Shown: positions 53,568-61,002 of the stretch, piece after piece
How the letters are laid out: every line of letters starts with the position of its first letter
Position numbering within the stretch: the stretch's first letter is position 1
Assembly (NCBI RefSeq): GCF_011064615.1
Contig: NZ_JAALJH010000030.1
Coordinates: forward strand, 30,761 to 94,760
DNA length: 64,000 nucleotides
From: Aquisphaera insulae
GTDB taxonomy: Bacteria; Planctomycetota; Planctomycetia; Isosphaerales; Isosphaeraceae
Direction of reading: 5' to 3'
Position numbers and translations under genes: made by a program
The notes under the pieces: generated by a model
Database searches by the model: none
Seen by the model: the letters and a program-made list of their open reading frames with translations, nothing else
Told to the model about the DNA's origin: nothing

Positions 53568-54793
53568 CAGCCGATGGGCTCCTCGACCGCCCTGAGGACC
53601 AGGCAGCTATTGCTGCCGCCGAAGCCGAACGAGTTCGAGACGGCGATCTCCACCGGATGCTCCCGGGGGACCTTCGCCACCACGTTCAGCGGCACGTCGA
53701 TCTCCTCCAGGTTGATCGTGGGGGGGATGGCCCGCCTCCTCATCGCGGCCATGCAGGCGACCGCCTCGACGGCGCCGGCGGCCGTCAACAGGTGGCCGGT
53801 CATGCTCTTGGTGGAGGTCACCGGGATGCGGTCGAGTTCGCCGCCGAAGACCAGCCGGAGCACGGCGGCCTCCGCGGCGTCGCCGACCGGGGTCCCGGTC
53901 GCATGGGCGTTGATGTGGTCCACCTGGTCGGGCCGGACTCCGGCGTCGGCCAGGGCCCGGATCACCGCCCGGCCGGCCGAGGCCGGGTCGGGGCTGGGGA
54001 TGACGGGGTGGTGGGCGTCGCTGCTCGAGCCGCAACCGACGACCTCCGCATGCGCGCGGGCCGACCGCCTGCGGGCGTCGCCGGAGCGTTCGAGGACGAA
54101 CACCCCCCCGCCCTCACCGAGCACGAATCCGTCGCGATGGCGATCGAACGGACGGGAGGCGGCGGCCGGGTCGTCATTCCGCCTCGAGAGGGCCTTGAGG
54201 TTGCCGAAGGTCGCCAGCCCGACGGGCGTCACGGCCATCTCGCAGCCCCCCGCCAGGCAGGCGTCGGCGAGCCCCCTCCGCAGCCAGTTGCGGCCGATCT
54301 CGATCGCGAAGTTGCTGGAGGCGCAGGCGGCCGATAGGTTGAGGACAGGGCCGCTCAGGCCGAACCTCCGCGCCACCCGATCGAGCGTGGTCTCGCGGTC
54401 CCTGTCCGGGTCGCGGACGCGGTCTCCGCCGGCGCGATGGTCATCCTCCCAGAGCTGCATCCATTCCGCGCCGATCCCCAGGACCAGCCCGATTCGGAGG
54501 TCGCGATGCCGCCCCCAGAGGCCGGCGTCGCGGAGGGCCGACTCCACGCACCAGGTCGCGACCTGCTCGAGCCTCGGCAGGCGGCGGAAGGCCGTTGGTT
54601 CGAGGATCGAAGGGCAGGGGACGTCGAGGACCTGCCCGGCGATCCGGCTCGGGTAGTCGTCGGTCGCGAACGTGGAGACCGGGCCGATGCCGGATCGGCC
54701 GGCCAGCAAGGCGGATTCCACGGCGTCCCGGTCGTGGCCGAGCGGAGTGCAGAGGCCCGCGCCCGTCATCCAGGTCGGATCATCCTTGATCAT
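53567..54793 (-). CDS. beta-ketoacyl-ACP synthase (KAS II/FabF-like)
   Basis: A 408-residue condensing enzyme with an intact catalytic triad: Cys157 in NLSAACASSNF, His297 in NAHATGTPVGD and His334 in KSMTGHLLTAAG, plus NSFGFGGSNS near 387-396. It would extend an ACP-bound acyl chain by two carbons from malonyl-ACP. GGAGGCTTCTTC lies before the ATG at 54793, which overlaps the stop of the upstream ketosynthase-like gene as ATGA. The pairing with a Cys-less partner is reminiscent of type II polyketide KS-alpha/KS-beta. The ACP gene lies 2.5 kb away. It is more likely part of a specialised line than housekeeping fatty-acid synthesis. Confidence 0.92.
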   Translation of the reverse strand: MIKDDPTWMTGAGLCTPLGHDRDAVESALLAGRSGIGPVSTFATDDYPSRIAGQVLDVPCPSILEPTAFRRLPRLEQVATWCVESALRDAGLWGRHRDLRIGLVLGIGAEWMQLWEDDHRAGGDRVRDPDRDRETTLDRVARRFGLSGPVLNLSAACASSNFAIEIGRNWLRRGLADACLAGGCEMAVTPVGLATFGNLKALSRRNDDPAAASRPFDRHRDGFVLGEGGGVFVLERSGDARRRSARAHAEVVGCGSSSDAHHPVIPSPDPASAGRAVIRALADAGVRPDQVDHINAHATGTPVGDAAEAAVLRLVFGGELDRIPVTSTKSMTGHLLTAAGAVEAVACMAAMRRRAIPPTINLEEIDVPLNVVAKVPREHPVEIAVSNSFGFGGSNSCLVLRAVEEPIG

Positions 54794-55737
54794 GAAGAAG
54801 CCTCCGGATCCTCCACGCGACCGGTCGGGAATCCAAGCTCGGCGATCATCCGACCACTCGCATCGGCCAGGATGACCTGCCACGAGCCCCGCTCCGGACC
54901 GCCGGTGTCGCGGCCGTGGTGGGGCCGCGGAATCCCCGGGCCGTGGGGACGATGGGCCACTATGCGGATACCGAGGCTTGCGGAGGAGGGTCCTCGGCCG
55001 AGGATCCGGCCCAGCTCCGCGTGATCCGGCGAGGTCCCTTGCGTTCCACCTTCCGCGTCGCGGATCCGGAGCGTCGCGGCCGGCGCCGGTGACGAGCCGG
55101 AGGGGGCGAGCACGAGGGCGAGCGCCTCGCACGCGGAGCCCTCGGCCGAGGACTCGGCCCCGCCCGGGATCCGCTCCGGATGCCAGCCGGTGATTGCCAG
55201 CAGGACCGCCGGCACGATGCCCGCGTCGAGCCACGAGAGGGCCGCGAGTAGCCCCTCGAAGGCCGATCCCGCGCCGCCGCCGATCCCGAGGTTCGGGCCG
55301 CGGATGCCGAGCGCGAGGCTGAGCGTGCCGGACGGCGAATGGAGGGCGAAGTGGGGTATCAGGTGGGGAGAGACGCCCCAGACCCCCTCCTCGTCGAATC
55401 GAGTCAGGGCCTGGCTCAGCTTCTCCCGGCCGAGGAAGCGGGGCGCGACGAGGAGCCCCCAGCTCGCGACCTCGGAAGCCGCGTCGGGATCGAGGCGGCG
55501 GATCGCCTCGAACGCCGCGGCGAGGGCCACCACGGTCTGTTCGTCGGATTGGCGGAGTACCCCGGCCTCCGGCGTGGGCCATCCCGGCGGCAACGGCTCC
55601 TGACGTCGGCGATAGGCGGCAATCTCCGGGGGCGTCATCCGCCGCACGCCATGGCACCGCACCTCCGCCACCAGCGCCCCTCGCACGAGGGGCTCGACGG
55701 GCCCCGACGCCCTCTCCCTGCCGACGTTCGCAATCAC
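54790..55737 (-). CDS. ketosynthase-like protein without active-site Cys (chain-length-factor-like)
   Basis: A 315-residue protein that resembles the N-terminal half of beta-ketoacyl synthases (Ketoacyl-synt_2 type). FALHSPSGTLSLALGIRGPN is the strand-turn before the nucleophile elbow; the elbow itself, near 151-162, reads GIGGGAGSAFEG, so the usual Cys is a Gly. Downstream EGSACEALALVLAP matches a later family segment. It probably cannot condense acyl chains alone. It may dimerise with the neighbouring ketosynthase and set chain length, or start the chain. I chose the GTG at 55737 preceded by AAGG/GGG sequence; the exact start is uncertain. The stop overlaps the next gene as ATGA. It lies 211 bp from the divergent oxoamine synthase gene. 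Confidence 0.65.
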   Translation of the reverse strand: MIANVGRERASGPVEPLVRGALVAEVRCHGVRRMTPPEIAAYRRRQEPLPPGWPTPEAGVLRQSDEQTVVALAAAFEAIRRLDPDAASEVASWGLLVAPRFLGREKLSQALTRFDEEGVWGVSPHLIPHFALHSPSGTLSLALGIRGPNLGIGGGAGSAFEGLLAALSWLDAGIVPAVLLAITGWHPERIPGGAESSAEGSACEALALVLAPSGSSPAPAATLRIRDAEGGTQGTSPDHAELGRILGRGPSSASLGIRIVAHRPHGPGIPRPHHGRDTGGPERGSWQVILADASGRMIAELGFPTGRVEDPEASS

Positions 55738-55948
55738 GCGGTCATCCCTTACCTTGCGGATTCTTGCGGCTTGCACGCCGAGCTTCGGCGGCGGGAATCC
55801 ATCCCCGTGCCGGTGCTGCGGATCCCCGGAATGATGAGGGTGACTATTTACGGTTTCCCGGGTATTCTGACCAGCCCGATCGGCATGACTCGCCGGCCGG
55901 CGGCGGAACCGGAGGTTCCGACCGAGGTCTCGAGAGCAAGGAGAGCCC

Positions 55949-57274
55949 ATGGCCGCATCCTCGCGCAAGCCCCTCCCCGTCGACAGGCTCGCCGCCGCGC
56001 TCAAGGCGAACACGCTGGTCCGCATCCTCGAGGACTTCGAGCAGCGGTTCCCCGACGCCCACCTGAAGGACCTGGTGGTGGACGACGTCCGCGGCGAGCG
56101 GGAGATCCTGGTCGCCGGGCGATGGGTGACCAACTTCGGCTCCGACAGCTTCCTCGGGCTCGATCGCGACCCCCGGGTCCTCGCGGCGATCCGCTCCGGC
56201 GTCTCTCGCTGGGGGAGCCACAACGGGACCTCGCGAGCCTTCTCCAGCGTGCAGTCGAACGCGATCGCCGAGGATCGGCTGGCCGCCTGGCTGGGCGTCG
56301 AATCGACGCTCATCTATCCGTCGGTCACCCTGACCAATCATGGCGCGATCCCCGGCCTGGTCGGCCGCAAGGACGTGGTCGTGATGGACGAGCTGGCGCA
56401 CAACTCGATGCAGGAAGGCGCGAAGCTCGCCCAGGCCGCCGGCGCCCGCCTGGCCACGTTCCCGCACAACAGCCCGGAGGGGCTCGAGGACGCCCTCCGC
56501 AAGCTGCGACCCTACCGGCTGGCGCTCATCTGCGTGGACGGCGTCTACAGCATGGGGGGAGACCTCGCCCGGCTCGCCGAGCTCCGACAGGTCGGCGCGG
56601 CCCGCGACGGCGTGCTCTACGTGGACGATGCCCACGGGACCGGGGTCATCGGCTCGCACGGCCGCGGCACCGTGCTCGACGCCCTCGGGGACTACGACAA
56701 CACGCTGATCGTCGGCTCGCTCTCTAAGGCCTTCTCGTGCGCCGGGGGCTTCATCGGCTGTTCCGCGACGCTCAAGAAGCTGCTCAAGATCCGCTCCAAT
56801 ACCTACATCTTCGGCGGCCCGGTCGTCCCCGCCTACCTCGACGCCATCTGCGAGGTGGTCTCGATCCTGGAATCGACCGAGTATGATCGACTCCGCGGGC
56901 GACTGACGGCCCACATCGAGCGGCTGACCCGGGAGCTGGAGGCCCTGGACCTGGTGGTCAGCGGCGGGGCCGCACCCATCGTGTCGGTGCTCATCGGCGA
57001 TGAGGCGGATACGCTGCGAGCCGGGAGATTCCTCTTCGATCGCGGCTACTACGTCCAGTCGGTCCTCTTCCCCGCCGTGCCGTATCACGGCGGCGTGCTC
57101 CGCATCCAGTGCAACGCGAACCACTCCGAGGACGCGATCGACGGCCTGGCCTCGGCCTTCCGGGCCCTATGCAGCTCGAAGATCCAGATCCCCCGACGCA
57201 GCGACCGCCGAGGCTGGGGCGCCGCGGCCCTCGAGAAGGTCGCGGCCTACTGCGCGGAGAAGCTCGTCGGCTGA
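55949..57274 (+). CDS. PLP-dependent alpha-oxoamine synthase (KBL/SPT/BioF-like)
   Basis: A 441-residue fold-type I PLP enzyme. The N-terminal leader is about 40 residues. DDAHGTGVIGSHGRG (226-240) and SLSKAFSCAGGF (257-268) with Schiff-base Lys260 are the family core. Members condense an amino acid with an acyl thioester, losing CO2: glycine (KBL), serine (SPT, starting sphingolipids) or alanine (BioF). With the adjacent ACP, ketosynthases and SDR, this one probably releases a long acyl chain onto an amino acid. Biotin synthesis is unlikely because no bio genes are near. AAGGAGAGCCC precedes the ATG at 55949. It is divergent from the ketosynthase-like gene and convergent with the ACP gene. 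The amino acid used cannot be told by eye. Confidence 0.85.
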   Translation: MAASSRKPLPVDRLAAALKANTLVRILEDFEQRFPDAHLKDLVVDDVRGEREILVAGRWVTNFGSDSFLGLDRDPRVLAAIRSGVSRWGSHNGTSRAFSSVQSNAIAEDRLAAWLGVESTLIYPSVTLTNHGAIPGLVGRKDVVVMDELAHNSMQEGAKLAQAAGARLATFPHNSPEGLEDALRKLRPYRLALICVDGVYSMGGDLARLAELRQVGAARDGVLYVDDAHGTGVIGSHGRGTVLDALGDYDNTLIVGSLSKAFSCAGGFIGCSATLKKLLKIRSNTYIFGGPVVPAYLDAICEVVSILESTEYDRLRGRLTAHIERLTRELEALDLVVSGGAAPIVSVLIGDEADTLRAGRFLFDRGYYVQSVLFPAVPYHGGVLRIQCNANHSEDAIDGLASAFRALCSSKIQIPRRSDRRGWGAAALEKVAAYCAEKLVG

Positions 57275-57282
57275 GCCGGACG

Positions 57283-57312
57283 TCCCGCCCCGGCTCGCAT
57301 TCCGGGGCGGGA
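57283..57312. terminator. 11-bp hairpin between the oxoamine synthase and ACP genes
   Basis: 57283-57293 and 57302-57312 are perfect reverse complements around an 8-nt loop. It lies between two convergent stops and has no T-tract on the plus strand. It is likely a shared (bidirectional) terminator. Confidence 0.55.
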
Positions 57313-57346
57313 GACTCCCGCGACTCGGCCCCCATCCCCTCGCCCG

Positions 57347-57646
57347 CTAGGCCGCGTGCGACTGCGGGCCGCGTGCCCCGCTCGACGACTCGTGCGCGCG
57401 AGCCTGTAGTTTCTCCTCGACCAGGTCCAGGAGCTGGGCGAGCTGCTTCACCTCCATCAGCTCCTCCATCGCCAGGCGGATGCGGAACTGCCGCTCCACC
57501 CTCATGATCAGGCCGACGACATCCACCGAATCCAGCCCCAGGCCCTCGCGGAGGTCCGCCCGCTCGTCGATGGGCCCGTAATCCTCACCCATCTCCTCCT
57601 CGAGCAGTTGCAGCAGGGTCGCCCGCAGTGCGTCACGATCCGTCAT
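57347..57646 (-). CDS. acyl carrier protein
   Basis: A 99-residue carrier protein. Ser40 in LGLDSVDVVGLIMRVE is the likely 4'-phosphopantetheine site; the four-helix layout and acidic helix II fit an ACP. The C-terminal 20 residues are an Ala/Ser/Gly-rich extension. GGGAG precedes the ATG at 57646. It faces the oxoamine synthase gene and lies beyond it from the ketosynthases; it probably tethers the growing chain for the ketosynthase, SDR and oxoamine synthase. It is distinct from the zinc-ribbon ACP at 18248. The housekeeping acpP would normally sit next to fabF/fabD, which are not seen here. Confidence 0.9.
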   Translation of the reverse strand: MTDRDALRATLLQLLEEEMGEDYGPIDERADLREGLGLDSVDVVGLIMRVERQFRIRLAMEELMEVKQLAQLLDLVEEKLQARAHESSSGARGPQSHAA

Positions 57647-57990
57647 GATCTCACTCCCACGTGCTGGGTGTGCCCGACCTACCCTCGCCGGCCCGGCCGT
57701 CGCGATGTGACCTCGTCGCCGGGGGTCGAGCCGAGGACTATACCCCTTTCCCCGATCCGAGCAACGTCGGACTCACAAGTCGCGGCACTCGCGTCCGGAT
57801 CGGTATCGAAGTCGGCCATCCTTGACGACGAACGAATTCGATCTCAATCGGTGAAAGGCGAGTTGTTGGACAAAATGGGAAATCTGGGTATCTTTGGTTG
57901 AGAGTGGGGATTCCGTGGAGGTTGTCGAGTTGCGAAGTTTCATCGACTCGCGACGCAACCGAGAGGTCTGGCAGCATGGGAGATCGTGCG
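57647..57990. other. divergent intergenic region with a candidate promoter
   Basis: The space between the ACP gene and the surface protein gene. TTGGAC (57866-57871), a 17-nt spacer and TATCTT (57889-57894) form a weak plus-strand promoter about 97 nt before the ATG at 57991. The region is locally more AT-rich (57770-57900). I see no gene or stable hairpin in it. Confidence 0.4.
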
Positions 57991-60927
57991 ATGACACAGG
58001 TGGCCGGGTTCCTTCGCAGGCAGGCGTTCCGGATGATACGGGGCTCATTCGCCGGGGGAGCATGCCGGAGCCGGGCGGCGAGGCGGACCGCGGCGAGGGT
58101 CCTGGAAGGGCTCGAGGATCGCACGGTCCTGTCGACCATCGACATCTCGGGGGGTGTCTTGACGTATCTGGAGACGACCTCGCCGGGGAGTCCCAACGTC
58201 CTGACCGTCTCGTCGACCGGCCCGGCCGGCACGCTCACCTTCGTCGAATCGAGCCAGCTCGTGACGCTCGGGGCGGGCGCGATCGCGGCGGGATGGACGG
58301 GAAGCGGGACGAACAATCCGCACGGCCCGGATTCCGCGGTCTCCTCGATCTCGATCACCCGTGCGGGCGCGAGCGTCGTCACCATCTCCTCCGTGAATGA
58401 CCCCACGACGATCGAGCTGGGGACTGGGGCCAGCACCCTCGTCGTCGGAAATGCCGGCGACACCTCCGGCGTGCAGGCGCCGATCTCGGTGAAGGCGACG
58501 GGCGGATCCGGGGCTGTACTCGTCGACGCCAGCGCGGGGACGAGCGCCCAGACGTTCAACGTCACCACGACCCAGGTGGTCAGCTCCACGCTGACGAGCC
58601 CGATCACCCTGGGGACGGGGATCACGGGCGTCATCCTCGATGGCGGTGCCGCCAACGATCTGTTTGACATCACGGGCCCGGGCACGAGCCTTCAGACCTA
58701 TACCGTCGAAGGGGGCGGCGGGACCAATGTCCTGGATCTCCACTCCACCCAGAGTGGGCTGGATTATTCCGTTCCGGGCGTCATCGCGGGCCCCTCGCTG
58801 ATCGTCGACTACACCAACCTCGCCACGATCCACATCACCGAGCCCTCCTCCCCGCCCGAGGGGACGGGCGTCACCCTGAATGCGACCGAGGCCCAGGCGT
58901 TCACGAACAAGGTGGTCGCGTCCTTCACGGAGAGCGATCCCGGGGCGAAGGCGAGCAATTTCGTCGTCTCGATCAACTGGGGCGACCTGACGCCCAGCAC
59001 CGCCGGCGTGATCCTGGCCAACGGGACGGACGGCTTCGACGTCCTGGGCAATCACGTCTACGCGAACCCGGGCACGTACCCGGTCAGCGTCACCGTCACC
59101 AACCTGGGGACCAGCGGCAGCGCCACCGTGGGGGGGACCTTCATCACGGTCACGGGGACGGCCGCCGCCCCGGTCACGATCCCGTCCACGGCCGACGTCG
59201 CCGCGGCGATGCTGTCGGCCCAGGGCGTCCCGGTCAGCGGCTACGAGGGGCTCACGGTCGGCAACTATCCGACCGTGACCATCCCGTCGGCGAACAGCGA
59301 CGTCCTGGTGGCGACCTTCTGGGACGCCGGCACGATCAACATCGAAGGCTACACCGCGAGCATCAATTGGGGCGACGGCACCGCGGCCTCGGCGGCGACG
59401 CGGATCGTCGAGACCGGGACGGCCAACGGGATCGTCTTCCAGGTCTACGGCACCCATACCTACGCGACGGTCGGCGCCTACCCCGTGGTGACGACGATCA
59501 CCAAGTCCACGGGCGCGACCGCCAACGCCGCGTCGACGGCGACGATCGCCGATGCACCCCTGACGGCCATCGCGACCTCGCCGATCAGCACCACCGAGGG
59601 GGTCTACTTCAACGGCACCGTGGGCTCGTTCCGCGACGCCGATCCGGGCTCGTCGGCCGGCGAGTTCCTGGTCACGATCGACTGGGGCGACGGCTCGCCG
59701 CAGACGGTCGGTTACCTGACCGGGACTTCCGGCAACCTCGGCATCACGTATGCCATCCGGGGCACGCACACCTATGCCGACTCGCTGCCCATCGGCAAGC
59801 CCGGATCGGGCGTGCCGGGCCCGCAGGACGGAACCTATCCGATCACGATCTACGTGACGGACGTCGACGGCTCGCGGCTCGTCCTCTCGAACACGGCCAG
59901 TGTCGCCGATGATGCCCTGACCCTCGGCGGCCACCTCGATCCCGCCAGCGACTCCGGCGTCTCCCACAGCGACGCGATCACCAACGTCAGTCAGCCCAAG
60001 TTCGTCGGCACGGCCAGCGAGCCCTACGCGAAGGTCTCGCTCTATGCGACCGCCTCGGGTGCGGGCCTGCCGACACTCATCGGCCAGGCGACGGCCGACA
60101 GCACCGGGGCCTGGAGCATCACCCCGGGATTCGCCATCGCCGACGGCACCTACTTCATCTCGGCGCAGGCGATCGACAGCTCCGACCACACCCTCAGCGA
60201 CGTGACGACGATCACCTCGCAACTGGTCATCGACACGGTCGGGCCCAAGGTCACGGCCGTCCTCCTGGACCGGATCCACGGCACGGTCACGCTGACGACC
60301 GCGGACTTCGGCGGGCTCGGGAATGCGGGCGTCGGGCTCAATCAGAACACCCTGATCGACGCCAACAACTACCTCTTCAGCCTGATTTACTCGCCCTTCA
60401 ATCCCAAGCACGTGCCCAAGTTCCTGGTCTCCTCGCTCTCAACCACGCCCGGGACCACCACCGGGGATCAGGTGACGACCGTCACCATCAATAACGGCCG
60501 GTATCTCCGCGGCGGTCATTTCCTGTTCACCGCGCGGTCGGTGACGCCGAGCAACCTGACGGGCATTCAGGACATCGCGGGCAATGCCCTCGACGGCGAG
60601 TTCTACAGCTACTTCCCGTCGGGCAACAACACGCCGGGCGGCGACTTCGTGGCCGAGCTGGACGCCGTCCACCACAAGGTCTACGCCCCCCGCACCGTGA
60701 TCGGCAAGGCCAGCCCGGTGAGCCCGCCGGGCACGCCCGGGACGAGCTCCACCATCCCGACCTATCAGCCGGGCCGCACGGTCCGCCTGGCGGCGGCCTC
60801 GCACCAGTCGGCGGGCAAGGCCGTCAAGCTGACAACCCGCACGGCGGCCGTCAAGTCGACCGGCCACGACGCGCGGACGCTCCTGGCCTCCCGGCACGCG
60901 AAGGTCGCCCCCAAGGGCCGCGCGTGA
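57991..60927 (+). CDS. large surface protein with PKD-like and Ig-like domains, LEGLEDRTVLS N-terminus
   Basis: A 978-residue protein. The basic N-terminus carries LEGLEDRTVLS at about 38-48, the same motif as the beta-helix protein at 23779-26721. Three PKD-like domains are marked by NWGD and WGDG turns with HVYANPGTYPV, THTYATVGAYPV and THTYADS repeats (about 325-640). An Ig-like domain follows (about 665-750, PKFVGTASEPYAKVSLY). The C-terminal 80 residues are Pro-rich then Lys/Arg/Ala-rich. Such proteins are probably exported and cell-surface attached, perhaps in matrix or adhesion. GGGAGA lies 7 nt before the ATG at 57991. A hairpin follows the stop. Confidence 0.85.
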   Translation: MTQVAGFLRRQAFRMIRGSFAGGACRSRAARRTAARVLEGLEDRTVLSTIDISGGVLTYLETTSPGSPNVLTVSSTGPAGTLTFVESSQLVTLGAGAIAAGWTGSGTNNPHGPDSAVSSISITRAGASVVTISSVNDPTTIELGTGASTLVVGNAGDTSGVQAPISVKATGGSGAVLVDASAGTSAQTFNVTTTQVVSSTLTSPITLGTGITGVILDGGAANDLFDITGPGTSLQTYTVEGGGGTNVLDLHSTQSGLDYSVPGVIAGPSLIVDYTNLATIHITEPSSPPEGTGVTLNATEAQAFTNKVVASFTESDPGAKASNFVVSINWGDLTPSTAGVILANGTDGFDVLGNHVYANPGTYPVSVTVTNLGTSGSATVGGTFITVTGTAAAPVTIPSTADVAAAMLSAQGVPVSGYEGLTVGNYPTVTIPSANSDVLVATFWDAGTINIEGYTASINWGDGTAASAATRIVETGTANGIVFQVYGTHTYATVGAYPVVTTITKSTGATANAASTATIADAPLTAIATSPISTTEGVYFNGTVGSFRDADPGSSAGEFLVTIDWGDGSPQTVGYLTGTSGNLGITYAIRGTHTYADSLPIGKPGSGVPGPQDGTYPITIYVTDVDGSRLVLSNTASVADDALTLGGHLDPASDSGVSHSDAITNVSQPKFVGTASEPYAKVSLYATASGAGLPTLIGQATADSTGAWSITPGFAIADGTYFISAQAIDSSDHTLSDVTTITSQLVIDTVGPKVTAVLLDRIHGTVTLTTADFGGLGNAGVGLNQNTLIDANNYLFSLIYSPFNPKHVPKFLVSSLSTTPGTTTGDQVTTVTINNGRYLRGGHFLFTARSVTPSNLTGIQDIAGNALDGEFYSYFPSGNNTPGGDFVAELDAVHHKVYAPRTVIGKASPVSPPGTPGTSSTIPTYQPGRTVRLAAASHQSAGKAVKLTTRTAAVKSTGHDARTLLASRHAKVAPKGRA

Positions 60928-60949
60928 TCGACGGAATGCCACCGACGCG

Positions 60950-60979
60950 ACGGGGCCGGTCCTTCGAGGCCGGCCCCGT
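60950..60979. terminator. 10-bp hairpin after the surface protein gene
   Basis: 60950-60959 and 60970-60979 are perfect reverse complements with a 10-nt loop that can itself form three pairs. It lies 22 nt after the surface gene stop and 23 nt beyond the sulfurylase/kinase stop on the opposite strand. No T-tract; probably a shared terminator. Confidence 0.6.
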
Positions 60980-61002
60980 TCGTTGATGGCGATGAAGGGC
61001 CG

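Noticed and set aside
55949..57274. Assignment of the oxoamine synthase as BioF (biotin synthesis)
   Set aside because: No bioA, bioB, bioC or bioD is near, and the neighbours are ketosynthases, an SDR and an ACP.
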